55,508 bases of DNA, taken from positions 1-55,508 of the forward strand of contig JAUZTG010000030.1 in NCBI GenBank assembly GCA_030734395.1. Direction: 5' to 3'. The notes beneath the pieces were generated by a model. That model did not search any database. It saw only the letters and a list, made by a program, of their open reading frames with translations, and was not told the origin of the DNA. This document shows, piece after piece, positions 21,860 through 31,164 of the stretch. Origin of the DNA: Sarocladium kiliense (lineage: Eukaryota; Ascomycota; Sordariomycetes; Hypocreales; Sarocladiaceae). Made by a program: the position numbers and the translations under genes. Position 1 is the stretch's first letter, and the number at the start of each line of letters is the position of its first letter.

Positions 21860-21960
21860 GGGCTGGTAGAGATGGAATAATAAACCCGACGGAACGGATT
21901 ATGTATTTAACCGGTAGTTGCCCCTAGACCTCATTGGGCGTAATACAGAACTTTCGGAAA

Positions 21961-21980
21961 TCAAGTCAAGTCAAGTCAAG
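21961..21980 (+). repeat. (TCAAG)4 LINE tail
   Basis: Four perfect copies of TCAAG mark the 3' end of LINE copy R, followed by unrelated sequence. Confidence 0.85.
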
Positions 21981-22169
21981 CATACATACATGTCGAGATG
22001 GCTGTCGACCAGATCAAGAATCGTTACGTCCAGTCAGGGTTAATCGCAATGTGGTCGAGTTTAGCATTACTGGGAGCAAATTGACAACTTAGCAAGGGAC
22101 TAGTTCAAAGCCCCCCTTCTTCGAGACCTTTCTGAGGGGGAGCTTTGCAATTTTAGCGTGCAAGATATA

Positions 22170-22227
22170 ACGTACTTGTACACCGAGTGAGCCACCCCAC
22201 CGAGTGAGCCACCTCATCGCGATAATC
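22170..22227 (+). repeat. Element A terminal inverted repeat, left
   Basis: 58 bp: an 11-nt outer block, two 17-nt-period units, then a 14-nt inner block shared with the other end. Confidence 0.9.
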
Positions 22228-22276
22228 TATCAATTTAAGCAAATAACTCAACAACAACACAAAAGAAAACCTGAAA

Positions 22277-23931
22277 CTAATCGCTACTGTCCTCACCAGT
22301 AGATGAGATAACTACTTGGCACGTTCTTGCATTATGTCCGGCATTTCCGCACGTTCCACAACGCCGCGGCTTCGTTTCTATACGAGCCTTGCGACCACTA
22401 CTCTGCTCCGTTTCCTGCTTTATCTGCATTTCAACCTCATTTTGAGTCATCTGATCATGTCCCTCAGCCACTGGCATAGCTCCGCTCTGCCTTAGGCGTT
22501 GCTTTCTCTCCCTCCGACGACGGATTAGGGTGTGATTTGTCTCTCGAAGTATCTTGTTCTCGGCCTCTAGAAGAGCCATTCGATGCATAAACACGTGAGC
22601 TCCCTTCGCCAGGTGATCGATGCCTTCAAAAATTGATGTTGGCGAGCTTCCTTGATGACGTGAGATTCGATCCTTGAGCAATGTAGACTGCGAAACAGCT
22701 TCTGTAGTGCTTGTGGGCGTCCTTGAGGTCCAAAACTCAGGCATGCCAGAAGCGGTGCCTGGAGGCGTTGGCGTCTTGAACTTCACATCAAGCTTCGAGC
22801 GAACGGATTCCGGGTCATGCGGTAAAAGCCCTGAGCCTCGGAAACCCCCTAGGATGTTTTCCCTAGTAATTGCTTTTTGAAATGCGCTGAAAAATGCCGG
22901 AAAGAAGTCTTCCTTGGCGATGTGGGTTGTACCTCCGCGCATCTTCTCCTCGATTTTCTAACCGTAGGCTTTCTTGAGCGGCCCAAAACAACCCACATCA
23001 AGAGGCTGGAGGATGTGAGATGAGTGAGGGGGCATATAGAGTGGAATGATATCCTTCTCTTACAGTAGTTGTCAAATTCGACGGATTGGTGACTTTCATG
23101 GCCATCCAGCACAAGAAGCCGATATGTACCAACTGCACGCGAGCGAGTGTGTTTTTCAAAATGCCGGACCCATTCCAGACCAATTTTATTTGTTGTCCAG
23201 CCATTTGGAGATGTTGCGACTACCCAGTCGGGTGGTAGAGGGCTGTCTTTATACCAGCTGGAGAGGTGATATTGACCGGAAACCACGATGAACGGCGGGA
23301 CGCAGCAACCCGTTCCCCCAACGCCCTGAATCACTGTTGTCCATTCTCGATTGCCAGGCTGCATTAGTTTCGCATTTGAAACCCTTTCAGAGCTCGTCAC
23401 GACCATTTCGGCCGAGATAACGCCCATCTGGAAGCCGGTCTCGTCAAAGTTGTAGATATCATCATCTGCGATGCCGCATTTCGCGATTGTGTTCTTCACG
23501 TGCGAGAACCACGCGTTTATCGCGACCGGATCCTCGCATAAGGCTCTCTTATAGTCGTATCTCCGAACTTGACGCATTTTGAACTCTTTGTGTCGCGCAA
23601 TGAAGCGGTAAGCCCAGCGGGTGCCAACTGGTGACGCGCCACGCGCTGCGAGAAGAAGATCAGCCATTGCGGTCACACCGCTGATCCTGGGAGAACATGA
23701 TCGCGAGTCTAGGTCAAGTATCCTCTCGATAATAACCTTCTCTTCTGACTCTGTCAGTTTCGCAGAGTTGGGCGGGCTATCGCATCGAGGTGTCGTGCCG
23801 TTGAGTCGGCGACCTAATGTTGCACGGCTAACGTTGTAGATCTTTGCTGCAGTTCGAACGCCTAAAGAGGGGTCTTTTTGGATAGCTTGAAGCGCTAGGT
23901 TAATGCTGGTATCTTTGCAAGGCGTTTGCAT
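22277..23931 (-). pseudogene. Element A transposase (DD35D, CCHC), broken
   Basis: The N-terminus (MQTPCKDTSINLALQAIQKD) holds the helix-turn-helix DNA-binding region. The catalytic region shows 'IYNFDETGFQMGV' and 'YRLLVLDGHESH', with 'LQPLDVGCFGP' readable in a shifted frame. A single A is missing near 23063 after 'DNYCK', and an in-frame TAG at 22958-22960 replaces a coding triplet after 'KKAYG'. Beyond it the frame is open to 22277, through a coiled coil and the knuckle 'CGTCGNAGHNARTC'. The protein cannot be made whole. Confidence 0.9.
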
Positions 23932-23971
23932 TATGTGGAGGAGAGGAAATACGAATGAAGGGTAAAGTTGG

Positions 23972-24029
23972 GATTATCGTGATGGGGTGGCTCACTCGGT
24001 GGGGTGGCTCACTCGGTGTACAAGTACGT
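23972..24029 (-). repeat. Element A terminal inverted repeat, right
   Basis: Reverse complement of 22170-22227 with two mismatches in the inner block. Confidence 0.9.
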
Positions 24030-24054
24030 TATCGTATGTTGGAAGAAGATGTCT

Positions 24055-24180
24055 TTAAGATGGACTCAAAAGACGGTTATTGAGGAGATCGTCGACGAAA
24101 TAGTAGCTGACGAAGTGATGTGTTACACCACGGATCGTCACAGAGATTGCCTTCTTGATTAGGCCATCCGCCTTCAAGTT
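24055..24180 (-). pseudogene. WOPR (Gti1/Pac2) gene fragment
   Basis: About 42 codons read 'GLIKKAISVTIRGVTHHFVS' and 'YYFVDDLLNNRLLSPS' before a stop. This matches the C-terminal half of the WOPR domain in the gene at 29007-29744 at roughly 80% of bases. Nothing upstream of 24206 matches. Element A ends 26 bp away. This is a paralogous scrap rather than a gene. Confidence 0.8.
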
Positions 24181-24206
24181 ATTCAAGTTGTTCGTCAATT
24201 AGTTAG

Positions 24207-24782
24207 GTGTTTTTCTGCGTTTGCGACTCAGATCAAACATATAGGCGATTGACCGGCCTCGGTCTGTGTTTCCAAGGCACCCAGGGGGGTTGGCAGCAGC
24301 CGCACGGGGTTAGGTTATCAGGTCGTGCTGACATAACCTGGACAGGGACCCGTCCACCTATTTATTCCGTGTGGTCAGGTGGCCCTCCTCTGACATATTC
24401 CGTGCCTGTTTCGCATCAAATCACCATCGTGGTTGAGGTAAGTGTTGATGATCGATTCGAATGTTAGTCTTGCGGATCCTGACCTCGCGCCTTGCAGATA
24501 TGACGCAATCCAGGACTCACGGCTGCCCTGCGAGATTTACATCCCGCCCTCATGAGCAAATGCCCAGAGAGCAGAATTCCACCTCGGTCGCCTAAACGCC
24601 CCAGCCAGTACAATTAGGGGCCAGCAATTGAAGAGAAATCCATCGATGGAACGCCGCATCTGAAGCATGTTACCTTTGCAGCCCTGCTAACGATAACCTC
24701 TTCACCTGCCTGACAGTGCCTTGACCCGAGATACTTTTCTGTTTTCGCCGCTCTAACGACTTTAAGCTACATCACAGACAGG
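24207..24782. other. Intergenic, no gene recognised
   Basis: Sequence upstream of the 24783 gene. It contains a short inverted repeat (AGGTTAT/ATAACCT, about 24312-24340), and a GGACCCGTCCACCT motif near 24348 that recurs imperfectly near 45175. Neither could be tied to a known element. Confidence 0.4.
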
Positions 24783-25922
24783 ATGGGCGACATTTTCCTG
24801 CCCGTTAAGACTTGGCAAGGCTACGTCCTGGTCTCCAGTGATCTTCTCCCACTATCGAGCGAGGAGACGATGAGGATCTATCCGGACAGAGAGTTAGCCC
24901 ACGGGTCTACCCTAGGGACGACCAGTGCCCTGCAAAGCCCCGAGGTCACTAGCCCGCTTCCTCGCGAAGGTTTCTTACTCCAGAAACACACTACACAGGA
25001 GGAACCGACACTGCCGTCATCAACTGCCTTTTCTTCGACTTCGGGCTCTATCCTCCAATCCGAACCTGATACATCAACTGAAAAGGTCTCCCAACTGCCG
25101 TTCGCCAACGCAGGGTTTGACTTGACCGGGTACAGGATCTTACCATACAACTACGAGTATCCTAATGGCAAATTGCCACCGGACCCTGACAACAAGATCG
25201 AAATTCTTCAAGCACTATCTCAACGTAGAAGATCGCTATCTCCGACTCGATTCTCGGCGGACGACTTTCGCGTTTTTAGGCGACATGCTACACCTGTGTC
25301 CACAGAGGGACACCATTTTGCATCTGGTTTCCCCATGATTTGTGGAGCCGACGAGGACAGCACGTGTGCCGCTGGCGGTACTCCAGTCACGGACAACGGG
25401 CCTTCGGTCGACGGTACGACCTCGTTTGGCGATTACTGTGTCTCCGATAGAGCATGTCCCGAGCAATTCGATCGGGACTCTCGGAGGATAGTGACTGGTC
25501 GCTCTCTCTCACATACCCAAAACGACATTTCCATGCTGCCGAATTTCTTTGTTCAAGCACCAGAGCTTGGGGGTCGTTGGTCGGCTGCAATGCAACAAGC
25601 AAGTTATAACGGTGCATCTGGAGCAAGAGATGTTCATAGACTACAATCCTACGGGCAGCTGGAGCCACGATACGACAACAATGCCTATACTATGACGTCG
25701 ATATACCACGAAGGGAAGCTCGAAATGTATACTAGCCATCCAGTCCCGCCGTCGGAGTTGGGAGGAGAGCCTGGTATCGCCATGACAAAGCTCCAAAGTT
25801 GGGATCTACGCAGTAGCGCTGAAGCCTTTAGGCAAGGTGCTACAGCGTACCGGAATGGCAGGGACTGGGCAAGGCAGCAAAGGGATCGTGCAATCAGTCA
25901 GGCGAAGGCAGGCGCCACATAG
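24783..25922 (+). CDS. Uncharacterised fungal protein (379 aa)
   Basis: A single unbroken frame from 24783. There is no signal peptide or membrane segment. The first 110 residues are low-complexity and Ser/Thr/Pro-rich. The conserved-looking core starts at 'YRILPYNYEYPNGKLPPDPD', then 'RRRSLSPTRFSADDFRVF', 'YDNNAYTMTSIYHEGKLEMY' and a basic helical end 'YRNGRDWARQQRDRAI'. It resembles from memory a widespread fungal family of unknown function often found in accessory regions near protein-kinase genes. A kinase scrap does lie 5 kb away (about 30.3 kb), but that link is weak. No catalytic motif was seen and no function is assigned. Confidence 0.6.
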   Translation: MGDIFLPVKTWQGYVLVSSDLLPLSSEETMRIYPDRELAHGSTLGTTSALQSPEVTSPLPREGFLLQKHTTQEEPTLPSSTAFSSTSGSILQSEPDTSTEKVSQLPFANAGFDLTGYRILPYNYEYPNGKLPPDPDNKIEILQALSQRRRSLSPTRFSADDFRVFRRHATPVSTEGHHFASGFPMICGADEDSTCAAGGTPVTDNGPSVDGTTSFGDYCVSDRACPEQFDRDSRRIVTGRSLSHTQNDISMLPNFFVQAPELGGRWSAAMQQASYNGASGARDVHRLQSYGQLEPRYDNNAYTMTSIYHEGKLEMYTSHPVPPSELGGEPGIAMTKLQSWDLRSSAEAFRQGATAYRNGRDWARQQRDRAISQAKAGAT

Positions 25923-26264
25923 GGGGAGGAGACACATCCCTTTAACATCTGACGGGACATGTTCCAATTACTACAATCGGTATAGCAGGCCCCTCCGCTC
26001 TCGGATCTCTCAACGCGTCGCGTGTAGCCGCGTAAATATGTAACTTCAGTTCTGCTGGTACAAGACGGTCTGCGCTGAAGATCAGTCGATTTTCCGGCCA
26101 TACATGGCATGCAATGATGTCGTCGTAGAAAACGTGCGATACTATAGGCTTGCTTTAGCAGCGCCTGTTGTGGTTCTTGATTAGTAACCTGGCCACCTGC
26201 TCTGGCTAGACGTAGCATTTTGAAGAAGTGGTGGACATGGTATTATTGACTGCCGTGATGTCGA

Positions 26265-26385
26265 CAATCTCTCAATGAGCAGCTGCATGATCTTGGCGTG
26301 ACCTCCCAATGCTGCAGACTGGTGAGTGTTGCGGAGCCTGCTGCCCTTGGCACTAACATCAATGCCCAATCCTATCATCGTCACA
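26265..26385 (-). pseudogene. Ankyrin-repeat fragment
   Basis: Read leftward, one repeat is clear: 'GIDVSAKGSRLRNTHQSAAL' followed by 'GGHAKIMQLLIE'. No neighbouring repeats of comparable quality were found, so this is a remnant of a larger ankyrin protein. Confidence 0.6.
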
Positions 26386-26427
26386 TGCAAAGTATAAGAA
26401 GGATGCCTCCGTTCTTTCTTCTCACGG

Positions 26428-26949
26428 GTGAGGGAGCCAGCGATGGGTCTTTCCAGCGTGCTGTTCCTATTGAGTGCTGTCCTCCGTGGCATTCAATGTA
26501 CCAATCGGCATCCCTTAAGGAAGACGCCATTGCTAATCAGGAGCCTCTACGCGACTTGGCGACCCCAGCCAAGAATACAGAGCAATGCATTTCCGAATAA
26601 GATGGCTAAGCAGTACGACTGTGCCGTGGGATTTGGCCGAGTTTCTCGCAGGCTATTCTCAACCAATTCGACCATCCAACAAGGCAGTAGCAAAGAAACC
26701 TCTCACAGCACTACTTCGTTTGGAGGTGGTCATGTTAATCTGTTTGAAGCTTCAAAGCAACCCAGCCCTCGCACTGGCGGGTTCGGCGGGTTCGGTGGTT
26801 CTCAGATGAGCAACACAAGCTTCGGAAACACAGGCTTCAGAGGTGGTCTGTCCGGTTCGCAATCTTCCTTTCAGCAAAAGCTCGAGCTCGCCAAGATCAA
26901 CTGCAACGAACATGCATGGTCTGCAAGACCCAAGATCCCTTGGAAGTAG
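26428..26949 (+). CDS. Hypothetical ORF with Gly/Phe-rich tract, doubtful
   Basis: A 173-codon open frame overlapping the antisense of the ankyrin scrap at its start. The second half has a low-complexity segment 'TGGFGGFGGSQMSNTSFGNT'. No domain was recognised. It could be the end of a degraded gene or chance. Confidence 0.2.
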   Translation: MREPAMGLSSVLFLLSAVLRGIQCTNRHPLRKTPLLIRSLYATWRPQPRIQSNAFPNKMAKQYDCAVGFGRVSRRLFSTNSTIQQGSSKETSHSTTSFGGGHVNLFEASKQPSPRTGGFGGFGGSQMSNTSFGNTGFRGGLSGSQSSFQQKLELAKINCNEHAWSARPKIPWK

Positions 26950-27180
26950 ACTTGTGACATATCATACTGCCGTGAAGCACAGGTAAGGCGTTAGTCTACG
27001 TCTGTAGCAAGACAGACACTCAAAGAGTGGAAACAAAGAGCGCAGCAACAATAGGAGGGGGAGGAGGTGAGTTTGCCTATCCTTTTCGATTCCATTTACT
27101 CACTCAAATTGCTGACACATGTAAAAAGAAAAAAAAAGAAGAAAAAAAAGGAGCCTGCTCCCTCGACGACCAGCGTTTCA

Positions 27181-27993
27181 TCACACCGCGATCGAAACCC
27201 GCTCCTGTCCGACATCCTCTCTCGAATCATTGATCTCTTTGACAATCCTCGACTTCCCAAATTGATGCCACGAGGTCCGGGCCCAGACATTCAGGCTGCT
27301 ATTTTTATCCCCATTATCAAGATAAGCTGTGGTGTAAGTCCTCGGCCATAGGTCGTCCCTTTCCTGCTTTGCGCTGCTGTAACTCACAACCTTGAAGTCA
27401 GATCTCTTCTTGCTCCGCAGCAAGCTCTTGTCTGCGGCCTTCTTGAAGGTGCTATTGTGGCCTGTTGTCACTTGGGAGAAACGTCCTGCAGCCTCAGGAT
27501 AATCGGACTCTCTGACCAAGATATGTCTCTCCTTATCTGGATGCTCGTCGTTCAGACTTTTAAGTGCCACATCAAGCCAACCTGCAATTGAAAGCTTTAT
27601 CTTGCCCATAACCTCACCCTTCTCTGGTTCATCAGGGTCCTCTTCGAATTCGATGTCATCCCACCCATCATAGGGTTCCTTTAGATCGCTCTTGAACCCC
27701 CCTTGTTGGCGATCCTGTTCCGGATCTTCGCTGAACAGACGGGAACGAGAACCTGAATCCCGTTGGTTCCGCTGAGGTACCTTGCGGGGGTTCCGTGATC
27801 GGTATGCCACAATGTGGTTTTTCATGGTACTGTCGCCATGGCAATCGCCATCCAGAAGATCAAGTACTTCGGGGCATATTCGAATCCAGTCAGTGGCGAA
27901 ATCACGCAGTCCATCGGCATTATCTTTCACCTCATGCTTGAGACGAAATTCGCAACGGAACTTCACATCCGCGAAGTCACAGCCGTACAACAA
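27181..27993 (-). CDS. Uncharacterised fungal protein, possibly N-terminally truncated
   Basis: The 270-aa frame has natural-looking composition: 'DFATDWIRICPEVLDLLDGD', an acidic stretch 'YDGWDDIEFEEDPDEPEKGE', and 'SWHQFGKSRIVKEINDSRED' at the end. The start is uncertain and upstream sequence shows no clear continuation. Its 3' end abuts a purine-rich tract near 27123-27150. No family was assigned. It reads like a fungal accessory-region protein of unknown function. Confidence 0.45.
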   Translation of the reverse strand: MLYGCDFADVKFRCEFRLKHEVKDNADGLRDFATDWIRICPEVLDLLDGDCHGDSTMKNHIVAYRSRNPRKVPQRNQRDSGSRSRLFSEDPEQDRQQGGFKSDLKEPYDGWDDIEFEEDPDEPEKGEVMGKIKLSIAGWLDVALKSLNDEHPDKERHILVRESDYPEAAGRFSQVTTGHNSTFKKAADKSLLRSKKRSDFKVVSYSSAKQERDDLWPRTYTTAYLDNGDKNSSLNVWARTSWHQFGKSRIVKEINDSREDVGQERVSIAV

Positions 27994-29006
27994 GGCATAC
28001 GGGTTGGAACTTTAGGTAGAAGAATTAAGATATTAATGATGGTCTATTTGAACTGATCCCCTTAAATAAAGTCTATTTGAAGTGCCTTTCTCCGATATGA
28101 TCTTCGAGATTTGTCCAAGGTCTAGATTTTGCCACACCTGCTGCCCCTGAAGGTCAGCCAACCTCGGCTTTGGAAGACAAACAACAGTTTCAACCTGTAA
28201 GTTACCAGGGAAACAGGTCACAAATCTGGCCGATGTTGTTTTCGACCATGAGCAGGGCCATGTCGTCCAGGATGCTTCACACTGCCCCTCAACTTGCGGA
28301 CAGCCTCCACGCACGGCCAGTACTGCTTAGGCGACGCATGCATCAATACAAGAAATTGAAATCGTCACCGGCATCTTGTGCCACGGTGCCATTCTGGAGA
28401 GCACATCCTACCTCCCACACGAACCTCGTCTGAACTGTGCCTCGGACAAGGCTTGAAATGCGCGTCTGGACTCGTCGAGCCCGAGGTCACAGAGTGGTTC
28501 CTGGTATGAGGCACACCAATGTGTCATTCACGTCGGTGTCCCCTTATAGTTTGCGCCGCAAATCCTTGCAGATGCACAAGGAAATTCTTTCCAGGGCGGT
28601 GACGCAGCCAGCGAGGGATCAGGAAGCGATGACAGCGTTGGCAGGCTAGGATCTCCACACCGTGGAGTTCTCTCTTATCCTCTCTCTGATGAGGATGTTG
28701 ATGTTGTCCAGTGAGTTCACAAGCGCCGCAAGGTCTCGAAGCCGTCTTCCTATTCAGTCCGCCATAACTTCACCAGGTCCCGAAGCCATCGGAGCTCTCG
28801 TCAAAGACGACCAGCAGCGGAGTTGTCGAGCGGGCCTCGGGTGTCATGATGCTAGGTTCACTGGTCAATATCACCTGATGCAGACCAAGACAGCCCTGTA
28901 TGATTCTTGCTCTATTCGAAAAGTAGCCTCTTAGAATGAACGATAATTTAACGTTGACGTACAAGTTTAGGTGGATTATATTCTCCCTCACAACGACCGC
29001 TATTCT
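27994..29006. other. Degraded sequence, no gene recognised
   Basis: Short protein-like snatches occur leftward, such as 'ILDDMALLMVENNIGQICDL' near 28205-28270 and 'CVTALERISLCICKDLRRKL' near 28555-28615, but stops interrupt each one. This is probably a decayed gene whose family I cannot name. Confidence 0.4.
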
Positions 29007-29744
29007 TTAATTGTGAAGCTTTTGCCGGCAGCGGTGGCATGTGGCCGTAAAAAGACATGGAGTACCCACTGCGCAAACGTCCTGGAGGCTGGCACGGATA
29101 TCTGGTTCTTGGAGAAGCTCAGATCGCGGCATAGTATGCTGACAAGGTCTACTATGGGAAGGGCGCGGAAGACGGTTGTTGAGGATATCGTCGACAGAAT
29201 AGTAGCTGACAAGATGATGTGTTATCCCATGAATCGTCACGGAGATGGTCTTTTTGATCAGGCCACCCGCCTTCAAGTTGTTCGAGTAGTCGCCTGAACC
29301 AATCGAAACCTTTCCCAGGCTTCCCTGCTCTTCGCGGGGAATGAGCATGTTCACGGGCGAAGCAGCAAGAGTGCTAGTGGCTGTGTGAGGTCGGCGAATC
29401 CCACCCAAAGAGTGCCGGGACTGCTTGATTGCCCGGGTTTGCTCACGGGGGACAATTGGCTGGTCAAGCTCGCGGTAGATGAGGAAGTTATCAACGATAC
29501 GGCCGGGGCTCCAGTAGATGTCATCAGTCCATCGCTGAATGCCGGAAGAATGTTCTTCGTAGATAAAGATATTGCCGCTCTGACTGAGCCGCTGACGCTC
29601 ATGTTGACATGGCGGGCGTGGGACATGATTCAAACTGCCGTCGAGGCAGCTCTCAAAGAGAAGTAGCGCATCGAAAACGCTATCAATGTAGCCTTGATGG
29701 GTTGGGAGAAGTGGGGGTAAAACATTGTTCAACATGTCGAGCAT
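29007..29744 (-). CDS. WOPR-domain (Gti1/Pac2 family) transcriptional regulator
   Basis: A single exon of 245 aa from ATG at 29744. The first WOPR half is clear: 'THQGYIDSVFDALLLFESCL', 'SGNIFIYEEHSSGIQRWTDD', 'WSPGRIVDNFLIYRELD'. The second half follows a linker: 'GGLIKKTISVTIHGITHHLV' and 'SYYSVDDILNNRLPRPS'. Family members (Wor1, Ryp1, Sge1, Pac2) bind DNA through this bipartite domain and control morphology, conidiation or effector genes. The protein is short because the usual long low-complexity C-terminus is missing. A diverged fragment of a second copy lies at 24055-24180. Confidence 0.85.
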   Translation of the reverse strand: MLDMLNNVLPPLLPTHQGYIDSVFDALLLFESCLDGSLNHVPRPPCQHERQRLSQSGNIFIYEEHSSGIQRWTDDIYWSPGRIVDNFLIYRELDQPIVPREQTRAIKQSRHSLGGIRRPHTATSTLAASPVNMLIPREEQGSLGKVSIGSGDYSNNLKAGGLIKKTISVTIHGITHHLVSYYSVDDILNNRLPRPSHSRPCQHTMPRSELLQEPDIRASLQDVCAVGTPCLFTATCHRCRQKLHN

Positions 29745-30254
29745 TGTCCGCGACGGAAAGCTTTAAACCATGAGTGCGTCTTGCTGAGATGCATGCCGCG
29801 TCAGCGCCACGAATGGTTGAGGGAGGAGGTGCTGAAGGTCTGTAAGCCGACGGGCTAGCAACGATTGAAAAGAAGCTCCCAAAGGCGCACCGATAGCACT
29901 TTGTTGAAGGATAATAGTACTGACGGAGACACAGGGCTCAATATGTGTTCTTGCAGAGAGGAGCTAGGTCGAGGAGGGTTATCTTTTGGTTTAGCTCATG
30001 GATGCCTGGCAAGTCGCCACCGTGTGGGCGGCCGCAAGTGTCTCAAAAGTGCAATTCGTCCAGCCACCGTGCTCCTTTGTACTGAAGATGGCAGCCTGTG
30101 TCACATGCAGTGATTTGAGCTACAATCCTGTCGCTCATTCACCAAGCCGCGCATTATGCCTCCGCTACCCAGGTAGCGGAGGCGATCACCCGCAAGCGCC
30201 AAGGTTGAGGTTACAACGAGAGTACTGTGCTGTGCAGTGCCACTAACCGAACGT

Positions 30255-30440
30255 TGCTTGCCATATTCGCCCTGGGTGTAGTAAGAGAGACTTTCGGCAA
30301 GCTGGATCATCCAACGCAGGCGGAGGCGGAGGTCCAGACGGTTCTGTTCTTGGATAAAAGACTTCAAGTCATGCTTCGAGGCGTATCCGAGGCGAATTCT
30401 CCCTCCATCAACACCGCCGTGGTATGACAGTATCCCGTCG
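30255..30440 (-). pseudogene. Protein-kinase fragment
   Basis: Leftward frame with 'SFIQEQNRLDLRLRLRWMIQ' followed by 'LAESLSY'. This matches the helix-D/E region of fungal kinases that normally precedes the catalytic loop, but the loop itself ('HRD'-type) is not found. Flanking sequence is not kinase-like in any frame, so it is a relic. Confidence 0.45.
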
Positions 30441-31164
30441 TGTCGTCGCGAGAGTCCGCAGACTAGAACCCCTTGTTCCTTGAATCGGAGGCTATTAGCT
30501 CTTTGTAACATGTATCATCAAAGAGTATTGAACTCACCTCTGTATCCTTTGCTGGCCGTGATAGATCCTGCCTGTAGCGGATGATATCAACTGGATGGAA
30601 GAAGATGCAACGAAGATAGATTGCATTGCTCTGGGACCACTTTCCAGCCTCGACGCACAGCAGGGGCCTTGTCGATCCGAGAATAGTACGAAACAGGTGC
30701 ACATGCTTAGGCCAACCAAGTCCAATTCGATGCATTGGCAGTTTGCACTTGACCGACTGGGTATCGCCCACCGGGTCTGTCCGCGACGTGCATGCTCCCC
30801 CGCAACGCCCGTAGCTTCGACGATCGCCAGTGGAATCCAGAAACCACCCAATCTCCGAGGCGCCCGAGAATTCCATCAACACGACGACGCGACGGCATCA
30901 TCCTTCAACCTCCCGAAACACCAAAAACTACAGCCCAGGGCTTTAACGCGGCGTAAGGCGGACTGCCCCCTCGAGACCCAGAGTCAGCCCCTGATAAGCG
31001 TCGAGCATGGCAGCTGATTGGGTATTTCTGTTCACTATTGAGTATAAATACGGCTGTGCTCCCTCCCCGCCCACGGACGCCTTCGTCTACAACTCCTTCC
31101 TCACCTTGCCCTGCCGTAAAGAGTGCACATAACCACGCGTACATATCTCCCAAGACTGGCCACG
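30441..31164. other. Intergenic, no gene recognised
   Basis: Open frames here are short and mutually overlapping. The last 150 bases form the likely sirtuin promoter, with TATAAAT-like sequence (GAGTATAAATACGG near 31041) about 115 bp before the start. Confidence 0.45.

Larger units (their letters stand above)
16417..21980 (+). mobile_element. Tad1-like non-LTR retrotransposon, copy R, full length but decayed
   Basis: The element is about 5.56 kb with ORF1, ORF2 (endonuclease, reverse transcriptase, RNase H, C-terminal CCHC) and a 3' UTR of about 100 bp. It ends in (TCAAG)4 at 21961-21980, the simple-repeat tail expected of this clade. Four lesions break the frames: a 13-bp duplication (17085-17110), a one-base loss near 18816, a one-base loss near 19750 and a one-base gain near 20226. 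It points away from copy L. No target-site duplication was recognised. Confidence 0.88.
22170..24029 (-). mobile_element. pogo/Fot1-like DNA transposon A
   Basis: This 1860-bp element is flanked by TA on each side (22168-22169 and 24030-24031). The 58-bp terminal inverted repeats differ at two positions. Each is an 11-nt outer block ACGTACTTGTA followed by two 17-nt units, CACCGAGTGAGCCACCC. It lies immediately beside a fragment of a WOPR gene (24055-24180). Its transposase is broken. Confidence 0.92.

Noticed and set aside
24345..24365. GGACCCGTCCACCT-like motif shared with about 45175 as ends of a further transposon
   Set aside because: The match is short and imperfect, no inverted ends or target duplication could be paired, and the intervening 21 kb contains unrelated genes.
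27123..27150. A-rich tract as a poly(A) tail of a retroposed gene
   Set aside because: It is interrupted by G at regular places, is not at the end of any recognisable retroelement, and no target duplication was found.
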